Assembly (NCBI GenBank): GCA_029204225.1
Contig: MU833436.1
Location: forward strand, 1 to 56,457
Length of the DNA stretch: 56,457 bases
From: Diphasiastrum complanatum
Lineage: Eukaryota > Streptophyta > Lycopodiopsida > Lycopodiales > Lycopodiaceae
Reading direction: 5' to 3'
Shown: one piece after another, positions 1-9,809 of the stretch
Position numbering within the stretch: position 1 is the first letter of the stretch
Layout of the letters: each line of letters starts with the position of its first letter
Made by a program: the position numbers and the translations under genes
The notes under the pieces: model-generated
The model's database searches: none
The model's input: only the letters and a program-made list of their open reading frames with translations
Told to the model about the DNA's origin: nothing

Positions 1-410
1 ATCTTTTACTCAGCATACAATTGTATTCTACAATCAAAATTGCAAGATATTCAACACTATAGTGCACCAATGGATATATGAACCAAAAGAGAACTCATGT
101 ATAAGCATGAATGAGATGAGAGAGAGAGAGAATGTATCTCTTCCCATGCTTGTACACTATTTATAACAGGTCCACATCCTATTTGGATGTCCCTTCTCCA
201 AGCTTATCAACAATAGGAAATTCTAGATCTATTCCAAACACAATATGTGAATGGACTAGATTCAATGTACCAAACATTCAGATTTAAATCTTCCCAAATT
301 TGACCTACTTTCTTTTTTCACACTTTCTAAAAGTGGTAATTCAAATGAACTTGGACTAAAATAACTTCAAAAATGTTTATCTCTAAGTTTAAGATGCATA
401 TTGGCCTAAA
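1..410. other. Copia-related non-coding flank, possibly LTR debris
   Basis: AT-rich sequence with a short (GA)n tract near 120-130 and a TATA-like stretch (ctatttataaca) near 159. It directly precedes Copia gag/protease coding sequence. I see no primer binding site or clean LTR end, so the LTR assignment is only inferred from position. Confidence 0.3.
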
Positions 411-1529
411 TTGCCAAATGAACTAACCATTACTAGACTAAGGAGGAGGACCAAGGCTCAAGTTCAAAGGCAAAGGCAAATTCAAAGAAAAAAATGCTTC
501 TTTTGTGGAAAGAAGGGCCATTATGCATCCAAATGTTACAAGAGGCAAAGAACACAAGAGGAGGACAAACAAGGAAACCTTGCACATGAGGCGGAGGAGG
601 ATGAAAGAGATCTATTCTTGATGGCATCTACATCCTCACTGACAAGCAATGGAAATTCAAGATACACTTGGTGGATTAATAATGGGGCTAGCTCCCACAT
701 GACTTGTGAGAAGGAGTTTTTATCAACCTTACACTCATTCAATGATGCTAAAAAGTTTGTCTTTACTGCAAGTGATGAAGAGTGTAGGGTAGATGGTGTT
801 GGTACCGTCTCTTTATGTCGAGAATCCTCAAAAATTATGGATCTAGAAAATGTTCTTTTTGTACCATCAATCACCAAGGATATGCTAAGTGTTGGTCAAC
901 TTTTGCAAAGTGGTTTGGATGTCCACTTTAAGCATGGAGTTTGTTCTGTTTTGAAGAATGATGTTTGCATTGCAAAGGGATTTAAGCATGGAAGATTGTT
1001 TAAGTTGGAAGCTAATGTTGCTTTTGAGGATGTGAACTTGGCAAAGGAGGAGATCACTCAAGTGGAGATCTTGTCAAAGTGTGATCTTGCTGGAATTGAG
1101 GAGGAGCGTCAAAGAGAGGAAGATCTTGAGGATCAGCCTCAAAACATGAGAGTTCCAAGGAGGTCCTCAATGACAAAGTCAGAGTCATCAAATTGCATGC
1201 AAATTGTCCATTCAAGTGTGCATCTTGCAAGGGTGGAGAACATTGGAGACACTAGTATCTTTGATTTGTTCATAGATAGTGTTAATAGACATAAAGTGAC
1301 TTGCTTATTTTTAAGAATGATGATGTTTAGTACTTTATGTAGATATGTCAATACAATGAAGTTGAATGCTTTTCAATCTACATTTGTTGATGATAATGCA
1401 ATTTCATTGGATAACTATTTTTGTAGTAGTTTGAATAGTGTCATAAAAGATGAAACATCATTTGTTTTGGAAATTTTGTGTCCACATGCTTTGTGCATGA
1501 TTCACATCTCCGTCCTGCAAAGACAATGA
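411..1529 (+). pseudogene. Copia gag zinc knuckle and protease fragment
   Basis: A 372-codon open frame from a Ty1/Copia polyprotein. It has a basic RQRQIQRKK stretch, then a zinc knuckle CFFCGKKGHYASKC (CX2CX4HX4C, about residues 29-42) that binds RNA in Gag. The protease start follows as WWINNGASSHMTCE at about residues 86-99. Copia proteases have D-S/T-G here with the aspartate as nucleophile; this copy reads N-N-G, so the protease should be dead. After about residue 200 the integrase and reverse transcriptase that should follow are missing, and the remaining frame is not recognisable. The opposite strand just downstream carries the gag N-terminal half, so the locus is rearranged. Confidence 0.75.
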
Positions 1530-1593
1530 ACTCATTCTTGCTTTGGTGTGGAACATTCTACACTCTTTAGCCACCAATACACTATGAAGTTTT

Positions 1594-2091
1594 TCAAGAG
1601 TTGGAAAAGTGTCTTGTGAAATCACCCCCTAGACCATTAAAGATTATTTGAACAATATCTCCATCATGAATCTTCTCTCCAATGGAAGCTAACTCCCTAT
1701 TAAGAGACTTGATTCTAAGCACATAGTCTTGTGCATTGTCCTCACTTCTTCTCATGCTTTGTAAGATTTGATTTCTAATCATGAGAATTTTTGAAGTGTT
1801 ACTTGATTTCTAGATTGATTTCAAAGAATCCGAAGCCTCTTTAGCACTAGTACAAGAATTTTCTTCTCTCAAAATATCACATTTAACATTCATCTTTATA
1901 CAATGAAAGTCTAAATTTTTTCTTGTATCTAACTAACTCTTGTGCACCAAGAGGTTCATCTTCTTCTTCAATCAAGAATTCATAAAGGTCTTGGAGCACC
2001 ATTAGTGACTCCATCCTAACCTTCCAAATGGCATAATTTGTAGAATTTAATCTCTCATTAGCTTCTAGAAGAAAAGCACCAATTGATCCCA
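1594..2091 (-). pseudogene. Copia gag N-terminal half, opposite orientation
   Basis: On the minus strand a gag start reads MGSIGAFLLEANERLNSTNY followed by AIWKVRMESLMVL, the usual N-terminus of plant Copia Gag. After a break comes the RRSEDNAQDYVLRIKSLNRE segment of the UBN2-type Gag domain, ending FNGLGGDFTRHFSNS. Stops and frame changes separate the parts. Family and segment order match the fragment on the other strand at 411, so one gag appears to be split and inverted, or two insertions lie back to back. Confidence 0.65.
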
Positions 2092-2173
2092 TCTTACTAG
2101 TGAATTCTACAAACAAGAAAATTGATTTGATTAATTCTAGAAACTCACAAAGGTCTCTCTTGTAGTGATTCAC

Positions 2174-2750
2174 TCAAATTATATTTCTAGCCCACCAAAT
2201 AAACTTATAATTTTGGTTCTAGCACTCCCTCACAATGATGAAATGAAGATTAGATGAGTTACAATCAAACTACTATCAAATCAAGCCAAATTTGAATATT
2301 TTTGGACAAAATAATGACTAAATCTCTCTCACACTTCTTGATAGACTTCCAAGACCTGTAAAACACTTTTAGAGGACTTTATTTCAGCCTAGATTAATCA
2401 GATCTCATGACACTAAGTCAAATATAATCAATGGCACTCAATCTTGGTAGCTTTTCCTAGCATTACAGGAGTTCCAAGGCCCAAAAGGGTTGTCTAAGAA
2501 ATGCCACGCAAGAGAGAGAAAATCGTCGGATTTTAAAACTCCGACCGAGTTTTTGGTCTGCCCGCACAACTTCGATGACTTGACCTCTCTAGTAACGTAT
2601 GTAGTTAACTGGAAGTTGGGTACCCGCAACGCGTGGGGTCCATACTCCAAGATTCTATTTTCTACCATTAACTAACATAACTTCTCATGTAAATGCAAAT
2701 CGTATTGCACATCAAAGTTTTCTTTCCATCTACTCAAAGCGTTCACATCA
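2174..2750. other. Intergenic, no gene seen
   Basis: AT-rich flank of the Copia debris up to about 2440, then a more GC-balanced stretch (2500-2660) with short open frames on both strands that resemble no family I know. No RNA gene or clean repeat boundary was seen. Confidence 0.4.
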
Positions 2751-2802
2751 ATGAAAAACAGTCTTATCGATCTGAAAACCATGGTAAGAAACTTTGAATA
2801 TT

Positions 2803-3064
2803 TTGGATCACAATGAGCGCCAACGTGAATCTAAATTTTTGTAATTCTGAAAATACGAAGTGTGTTGGATCAAATTGAGCGGTAAGGTTATTTCAAACTT
2901 TTGCAATTCAAAAATTTGCAATTTCAACACACATCTATTGAAAAAATATTTTGCTTATATTGTTCATAACTGCCAAGCATTGATTTTGCATATCAAACAA
3001 GAAACATGGAGTGTGATGGATCAAAAAGAGCGCCAAGGTCATTTCAAACTTTTCCAATTAATAT
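2803..3064 (+). repeat. Three imperfect copies of a 45-bp repeat
   Basis: Copies begin near 2803, 2867 and 3016, each with a core like tggatcaaaatgagcgccaa followed by an A/T-rich tail with tttcaaacttttgcaatt. Copy spacing is irregular (about 64 and 150 bp). They lie directly upstream of the gene starting at 3148 and may belong to its promoter. Confidence 0.6.
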
Positions 3065-3147
3065 TTTTTTAATTAAGACAAGTTTTAATAGCTTACAAGA
3101 TATATAACAAGTTGGTTTTCTTTTAGATTAATCTATCGATTATTAAG

Positions 3148-4430
3148 ATGTCTAAATATCATCTCCATATTGATCTTCCCACAGAATATACTCCACTGTC
3201 AAGAAAAAATCTGAAAGGATCCACCTTACTAGCTCACCAACGGACGGAAGACAGGAAACATTGTGATCTATGGGTTGATGGAAGTTTGTATCCAATCGAT
3301 CCAAGCTCAATGCAACATCCAGATTTTAGATCGGTCACACAACTCATACTGTTTTTGTGTGAAGGACACAATGGTCTATTGGGTTATTGTAAAAGATTGA
3401 AAAGTTATGGCATTAGTACTTCAATGAAAAATATCCATTGTTTGGAAAATATGTTGAATGGTTTGCTTACTGACTACCGAGAAAGAGAAACTATTTTTTT
3501 GCAAACAAAAGAAGAGAATGAAATCTTGAAGATAGATAATTCTTGTTTGCAAGATATTATATCAAACCTCAACCAAGAAACTGACAATATGAAACTAATT
3601 GTACAAACATTGCGTACCTCATATTGTCAAATAAATGTAGAAGTAAACACATTATGGAAGAAAATATTGAACAATAAGCGAAAAAGAGTTATTTTAAAAA
3701 GTATTGATGAGCTTTCAACAAGTGGGGGTCAACGGAAAAAAAGAATATATGCTTTCAAGTAAGATTATGTTTTAAACTATTCATGTGTTTTGTTTCATCT
3801 AGCACTCAATGGTTGTGAATTGTTTTTTTTCTAAATCTTATTTTTCTTTTGCAGATCAGCTTTAGTCACCAATGAAAATCTGAAAGACAAGGACATGATT
3901 GGAAAGTCTTTGAGTGCAGTACTTACAGCCAAGTCAACAATGAGTCTACTTGGAAATCAACGATATTCTTGAATCAAGTCCAAGATTGCAGAGGCCCTTA
4001 TGGGCGAAGTCGGCAAGATCATTGACTGAAAATTGATACAAGGGGCATGTGATTATTCTGGTACACAATGTTTAAAACTATCAAAGAGGCATTTGGACAA
4101 GTACATATAAAAAAATTTCCTATTCCCCGGCCCTTTCAAATCAAATTAGAGAGGGATGTGTTAAACAGGGGTTTGCAAAACATCATTGGCATTCCTTGCC
4201 ATATAAATGAAATTTATAACTCAAAATATGGTACTTTGTCATATGATTCTACCAACAATATGTTTGTAGATCTGAATCATTTACTGAGATTTATTGTAAA
4301 GTTTTATGGAATCACAAATGAAAGTGTTCAAAAATTGATATTAGTTCTCAAGTTAGATGAATCAGAAGTAATAAAGGGACAAAAGCTGGAAAGGGTTAGT
4401 GGTACGGTCATAAAAATGGATGAATCGTAG
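3148..4430 (+). pseudogene. Gene A: unknown coiled-coil protein, decayed
   Basis: I do not recognise the family. Exon 1 runs 3148-3758 (MSKYHLHIDLPTEYTPLSRK...), with a likely coiled coil at residues 105-185 and basic clusters NNKRKR and GGQRKKR near 177-200. A convincing 96-nt intron (3759-3854, donor AA/GTAAGA, acceptor TTTTGCAG/A) joins exon 2 in phase. Exon 2 then meets stops at 3970 (after NQRYS) and 4027, and needs a frame change to enter a 120-codon frame from 4068 (MFKTIKEAFGQ...) that ends LVLKLDESEVIKGQKLERVS... at 4430. That last part seems cut short by a breakpoint, since the tail of a minus-strand frame (gene B) starts there. Function unknown; a transposon protein is possible. 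Confidence 0.5.
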
Positions 4431-4433
4431 ATT

Positions 4434-4640
4434 ATCCATGATCAACATAGACTGATTCAGACTATCATAATACTCCTTATACAACACTAGAAAATATGAT
4501 TTATGTTTTGATCCAGACCTCTCAATATCAAAAGACATATTGAAATACCTCTTATAGTGACCTATGTAGTTACCAACACCGGATTCAACGAGGAAGGCAT
4601 GCAAAGCAGAATCAAAAGTATTAGAGGATGACGCGGCCAT
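4434..4640 (-). pseudogene. Gene B: short N-terminal fragment of unknown gene
   Basis: A minus-strand frame starts MAASSSNTFDSALHAFLVES and continues GVGNYIGHYKRYFNMSFDIE... for about 70 residues before it runs into the end of gene A on the other strand. The start lies at the edge of the motif-rich region at 4663-5648, with gene C diverging from the other edge, so this looks like the first exon of a gene whose rest is lost at a breakpoint near 4400-4430. I do not recognise the protein. The frame can be extended upstream to 4706, but the Met at 4640 gives the more protein-like N-terminus. Confidence 0.35.
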
Positions 4641-4662
4641 CTCGAAAGTATGACCAATATGG

Positions 4663-5648
4663 CCGAGTATCGCTATGACACGGGGTGGTAGGGAGTCATA
4701 AGACAATCAAGACTTCCTCGCGTGATGGCGATATTGGCGAATGACCTGATATCGGAACGACGCGAGGGATCTTAGATCGTCTAGAATCTCTGAAAGATTC
4801 TCGCGTGGTAGCGATACTGCAAATAAAAAAAACTGTTCACACACTGTGAGATACAGAGAGTGAAAATCCAAAACTTAGCGAAATGTTTTAACTGATCAAA
4901 CAACATTTATATAGCTAAAACCAAGAAAATCCAAGCCGTACACTCGTCGATCCAACAGCGGATCAGATCTATGGCGCGTAGTACAACCGTCCACACGTGC
5001 TACTATACACGTCAATCTGCCATTTGCCCACATGCCCACATGTGCAAGATCACACGTGCCAGAACACACGTCACTAAACCATTGGACCACGTGGACACAC
5101 GTGCGGATACAGAGGTGTAGGTCCCACACGTTAGGTACTGATTGGGCCATGTGACCACACGTGCGAGCCTATACATGCGAGAACACAGGTCACTGATCCA
5201 TTCGGCCATGTGTCCCCACGTGGGTTCCCACACGTGTTGATCCAGACATGCAGTTTCACACATGCATATACAGATGTGTGGTTCCACATGTCAGCTATTG
5301 ACTGGGCCACGTGTCGCTGGTATTCACACGTGCCAATTTTTCTCCCCTACATAAGTCCATTTTCGGGGATTGTACAGGTTTTCGCATAATTTGCTAGCAC
5401 ATTTGATTGCATCCATACGAAATGCATTCGTGATATCGCCATCAGACGAGCGACCTCCTCTCCATGCCTGTTCCTTACACCCTCTCGTGTCATAGCGATA
5501 TCAGCTTGACTTCCCCAGTATCACCATCACGTGAGCCCCTGCCTCTCCCCACCTGACTCTGCCACTCTCTCACGTTAGGGATACCACGGTTAGAGTTCTC
5601 AATGTCTCTTCTGTTGTGTCTCTATCCTCGCGTAGTATAGATATTCGG
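4663..5648. promoter_or_regulatory. Divergent control region with 20-bp motif copies
   Basis: About nine copies of a motif near CTCGCGTGATGGCGATAT occur in both orientations. Plus copies: 4716-4736, 4798-4819, 5482-5504, 5626-5648 and a weaker one at 5567-5588. Minus copies: 4663-4683, 4745-4767, 5431-5450, 5515-5534. They flank the ACACGTG-rich array at 4980-5335. The region separates the starts of gene B (minus) and gene C (plus). Clustered sites in both orientations are what one expects of a protein-binding region: a promoter operator, or the subterminal repeats of a DNA transposon. The binding protein is unknown. Confidence 0.65.
4980..5335. repeat. Degenerate array rich in CACACGTG / CCACGTGG
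   Basis: The hexamer ACACGTG recurs near 4992, 5051, 5096, 5155, 5231 and 5325, mixed with CCACGTGG-type palindromes near 5089, 5217 and 5310, plus ACACGTC and CATGTG variants. Phrases such as gggccatgtg and gggccacgtg recur with about 60-80 bp spacing, so the stretch seems built from a decayed tandem unit. CACGTG is the core of plant G-boxes bound by bZIP and bHLH factors (established); use here is inferred. Confidence 0.6.
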
Positions 5649-5653
5649 CCTCA

Positions 5654-7497
5654 ATGGCTCAGACGAAGCAAATCGCTAGGCTTACCAGTTTCGTTCATTT
5701 GTCCCGTCCCCAGACATCTGAACTCGTACGTCCGCAAAGACGCGGTAGACCTAGCCGTTCATGGTTGAGGGACATCAGGGCCTTGCAGAGGAGCACCAAA
5801 CTTTTGATCCCAAAAGCAGCCTTCTACCGGGCTGTGAGAGAGGTTACACAAGACATGACCACCCATCTGCCCTATGTAGTGAGGTGGAATATCACTGCAT
5901 TGGAGGCCCTCCATATTGCATACGATGATTTCCAGACAAAATTGTTTGAGGATTCGATGTTGTGCTCCATTCATGGCAAGAGGGTGACACTGATGCCCAA
6001 GGACATGCTTCTTGTCATGAGGCTTCGAAACACCTATGACAGCATTTTTAAGTCTGGATTCACACAGAGGCAAGTTCCTCTTGAAAGGAGGCTTGTCCCA
6101 CCCCACAAAAAGAGAAAGCAAGCACAGCCCAAGCGTTCGCAACCCAAGCCCGGGTCTCCCAGCTCTTCACCCTCACCTCCTCCCATTAGAAAAGATCTGG
6201 CTAGTACGTCCGCAATTCCACTGGTTGAGAGTCCTCCCGTAACCCCTGATCTTCAACTGCACAATTCTCCTTCTATACATGAGGATGACCTAAATACATT
6301 GGTAGACATGATTGTTTCTGATGTTGATGCAACTGATAAAGAGTTGCACATCAGACTTCTGAATGAACCTAAAGACACATTTTTTTGATTCTGAGAGGTA
6401 TATTGATTTTGACCTGTATATAGCCAAGAAAATAGATGATCCCGGAGGGGAGTTTATGTTTTGTATAGACGATATTAATTTTGCAAGACCTGCATTTTAG
6501 GGAGCTAAAGAAGAAGACCTCATATATCTCAGACACAGTAATTGAATCTGCTTGTGCATACTATCTACATAAATATACATATACAGTCAAGAAGGAGATT
6601 TTTGTTGTATCTCCATTTTTTGGGCATCTGTTGAATAAAGAGAGGAAAGCCAGAAGGCTCTTCAGGCACACCAGCAAAGAGGCATCAATGTTCATCATCC
6701 CATACTGTTCAAAGTAAGATAGTTTCTTCTTGTAATATCTGTTTTCTGTAAGATTTTTCTTTTGGAAACTCTTATAGATTCTAGTAATTCATTGCTTGTC
6801 TCTTTCTGGAAGCAAACATTGGAGTGTGCACGCCATATCCATGAAAGTGGATTCGACTGGAAGCTGCACACATGTGTGCATGACAATGAAATCTTTGCAT
6901 GCCACCCCTTCCATGATTAAATCCATGGGATGGTGGAGCTATTGCCTAGGCCGGATGGGTTGGTTGTAAATACCAACATAGAGGTTGTTGATGCAAAGGT
7001 AAAAGGAATCTTTTTACGTATTTTATTTGCATGATGGCATGTAGTTTAGAATTATATTGAATTATACTTTAACAATTTTTTGCTGTGATTTCTCAGTCTT
7101 CGCAACAAGATAATGCTTTCAGCTACGGATGGTATTCAATCTGGAACATTAAATCGTTCTTGGATTGGTATATGGTGCAACCTCCAGATGCTAGTATCCG
7201 TGAGGTATTTTTTTCAATGTTTCAGTATCCTGATGATGTATTGTTAACTTTGTGAATTTATATATTTTAAAACATTGGCTAATACATACATACACTCGAT
7301 ATTTTTTTTTGCAGTTCCAATGTCCTGAGGTATCAACAAATGCGATTCATCAGTATCGGCATGAAATGTTGGAAATTTTACTATCATGTGCAAGGCCCTA
7401 CAAGCATGAAGGTGCCTCGGATGAACCTGCCAGGGGATCCGTGGATGAGGTTATAGTGCTCGAGGATATGCCTCATGCACCTTTGATTGAAATGTAA
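5654..7497 (+). pseudogene. Gene C: CENH3-like histone fold plus C48 Ulp1-like domain
   Basis: The first frame (5654-6388) starts MAQTKQIAR, like an H3 tail. Residues 37-125 are a histone H3 fold: LRDIRALQRSTKLLIPKAAF, RWNITALEALH, then LFEDSMLCSIHGKRVTLMPK. LLIP-AAF, the RW in loop 1, one extra loop-1 residue against H3, and DSMLC are CENH3 traits. A basic PPHKKRKQ (149-156) may be an NLS. After two one-base shifts in T runs (6380-6386, 6479-6482) a C48 (Ulp1/SENP) domain follows: TVIESACAYYL, VVSPFFGHLL, then HW of the catalytic histidine after an intron (about 6714-6812). Another shift plus stop lies near 6840-6940. The exon at 7100-7204 holds QQDNAFSYGW, where the catalytic Cys of the usual NxxDCG is Tyr. 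The last exon is 7316-7497. One gene is inferred from order and splice phase; histone and protease could have been separate. Confidence 0.6.
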
Positions 7498-7985
7498 ATA
7501 TAGTTCTGACAGACACATAGAAATATATCATCACACGATGATCCATAGAACAATAGGTAGGCAAAGAGAAAGTGGGCTATTACTGAATGCCACAAATATA
7601 TTATATCAATTTCAAAAACAATGTACATTTTTCAAAATACTAAATATAAATTGCTTGATGAAATCTTGAAGTCATTTGAGACTTCTTTGTATTCCTTTTT
7701 TTTTGAAAAAGTACATTGATGTTGCTCGTCTATCATCCCAATGTTTATGCGGTTTCAACAATTTCTACGCTTCTATTTAAGTCCTTGCACTCTATGCGAC
7801 TTTCTTGTCTTGGTCTTACTTGTACATCAAAAAAACTTGTTAAACAATATCAACATTGAGATTATGTCAAATGAAATATTGCAATACCGAAAACACTAAA
7901 ACATGTTTAAATAAAATCATTGAAAGTCATTTCAAATGTGTACTGGAATAAATACACATACACCTACCAATCTCTTGTTGACTCA
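7498..7985. other. Convergent intergenic space between genes C and D
   Basis: AT-rich, no credible coding frame. It holds the likely 3' ends of gene C (plus) and gene D (minus), for example an aaataaa at 7908-7914 (not strand-tested). Nothing else seen. Confidence 0.4.
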
Positions 7986-9143
7986 AAAACAGAAGTGTTT
8001 AGGAATATCATATTGCAGCAATGTAAGCTCTGATCGAATGTGATCGAGTGTCCAATCTTCTTCCACCTCAATTGTTGTAAGAGTAGAATTATTTTTCCTC
8101 ACTTGAATTTCTATTTGATCTTGATGATTCACTATGAATCCTGATCCAATGCTTTCCATCCGTTGCCAACTTTGGACCATCTTCTATAATAAAATGTTAA
8201 AGAAAGCACTTGTTTTTCTATAAGATATCTAAATTTCATTGACGATCTATTAACTATACACTTGATATTGCCATTACTCTTTTTATCCCAATGATCATCA
8301 AGGAGGCTTGATAACATATTGTCTGTTAGATCACTACAAATAAACATTGTCACTGTTTTACGAATATTACATTCAACAAAAATTGCAATAGGCAAAAACC
8401 AGTGCAATCTATTGTTTTTTGAACCTGTGCTACATTTCATACAGTTTTGAATGTCCATAAAAAACCTTGATCGGAAGCTCTCTGCTATGGTGGAATCTAA
8501 AGGAATCCATTCTTCGCTTGAGAAAGAGGGTAATGATATCGCCTCTAATTTTCCACCTAAACTGGATGCTGTGTAAAATGAATCATAGAAGAAAATACAA
8601 GAATCCAAAAGTGATCTTGTGGAGCAGTTCTTGTATTGCAGAAGACCAATATCAGAATGAATAACGTCCATGATGCCGACAAGGGATTGTATAGATTGCC
8701 ATTCGATTATGCTTGATGGATACAAATCTACACAAATCCATAAACCTATATGTCATTTAAATACTCAGATACACGTCTAAATGATTAATGCAAAGCTCAA
8801 AGCAAAAAATTCTCCAAAACTTACAATTGCATTTGAGTCTGTCATTTGAACTTACGCCTTCCACTCTAATTTCCTTATGCATGTAGACATGTTGAATCAA
8901 GACCTTTGAAATGGATCGACCACCGGGTGAAACTTTGAAGTCTAAAATTCTACCTTTCCAAAAATTCCTATAATCCATATTTGATTTTCTCTTTTTACCA
9001 AAAATACCTCTTGAGGAGGGATGCATGAGAACCCAGTGAAATTTTCTATAGATACGTGGTATCCAAGAGCCATCAGAGTCTTTTTCATTACAAACAGAAA
9101 CTGAGACAATATTGCTTCGTGGTCTACGGCTTCCGGAAGCCAT
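7986..9143 (-). CDS. Gene D: unknown protein, nearly intact, spliced
   Basis: Minus-strand exon 1 runs from ATG at 9143 (MASGSRRPRSNIVSVSV) to 8825 with a consensus donor (AATT/GTAAGT). Exon 2 begins at 8727 after GTGTAG and keeps the phase, giving ...RLKCNYLYPSSIIEWQS... through LLDDHWDKKSNGN. The last part, from about 8180, reads MVQSWQRMESIGSGFIVNHQ to IPKHFCF and stop at 7983-7985; its join to exon 2 is either a short intron (acceptor TTATTATAG) with a weak donor near 8252, or a one-base frameshift near 8180. About 320 residues are open, the least damaged of the cluster. The C-terminus (TIEVEEDWTLDHIRSELTLL) looks like a small ubiquitin-fold-like segment, a weak impression only. Function unknown; it converges on gene C. 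Confidence 0.5.
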
Positions 9144-9480
9144 TGCAAAGCTAAAAGAAGATGAACAACAGAGTCTGAAACAAAATATAGTTGAATCAGT
9201 ATGAAAATAAATAACCAAATTTGTAATAAATGTTGGCGGTCTTTCATAAATCATATATGTTAGTCTAACTACAGTTAGATCAAAATAGACTTACTTTAAC
9301 CACAAGTTTAGGTCCCGGGCACTTAGGAAACTCACGGGCAGCAATTACGGTCCAATCACAAGTATGAGTTTTGAATTGTATAAAAATATGACCGAAAAGT
9401 TCCAAAAAAAAAAATTTATCGGCAACAACGTTACGGTCTTTCACAGGTGTAAATATATAACTGGGCCAAGTGTACGCTGA
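9144..9480 (-). promoter_or_regulatory. Upstream region of gene D
   Basis: Sequence 5' of the gene D start on the minus strand. No shared motif with the 4.7-5.6 kb region was found on reading. It contains an A-rich tract near 9405-9416 and a cccggg near 9314. No confident promoter element. Confidence 0.25.
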
Positions 9481-9796
9481 ATAGTTGAAAAGTCAAAAAC
9501 AGCATCTTGACAAAAGGCCCTTTTGGTGCTCAAAACTCCTTTAATGGATTAGCACCAAAAATCTCATCAAGACCTCATAAAATCCATTTATATGGATCTA
9601 ATGAATATTGAGTATTAAATGCAGGTTCATAGGTGCCCACACGTGTGGGCAGGATGGATTTTGATCCCTACCAAGTTTGGAATCAAATCCCTTCACCAAA
9701 GTTAGGATTCAAACTCGCCATCTCATTACTAGTTTTCAGCACCAATACTTGCTAAAAATGGATTTGCCTTTGATCAATGGTTAAGCTCTTGTACTT

Positions 9797-9809
9797 GGCT
9801 CTGATACCA
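9797..9809 (-). other. Copia primer binding site (tRNA-iMet type)
   Basis: The minus strand reads TGGTATCAGAGCC, complementary to the 3' end of initiator tRNA-Met, the usual Copia primer. It abuts tgtgaaagta at 9810, so a 5' LTR of a minus-strand element lies to the right of it. Confidence 0.7.

Noticed and set aside
5654-6388. Gene C as an ordinary histone H3 gene
   Set aside because: The tail, loop 1 and C-terminal extension differ strongly, and the frame runs on toward a C48-like domain.
8942-9247. Alternative minus-strand frame overlapping gene D exon 1
   Set aside because: Gene D's frame leads into consensus splicing with phase kept; the alternative does not.
9797-9809. A tRNA gene fragment at the tggtatcagagc sites (also 48558-48569 and 52006-52020)
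   Set aside because: Each abuts an LTR edge in the orientation of a primer binding site.
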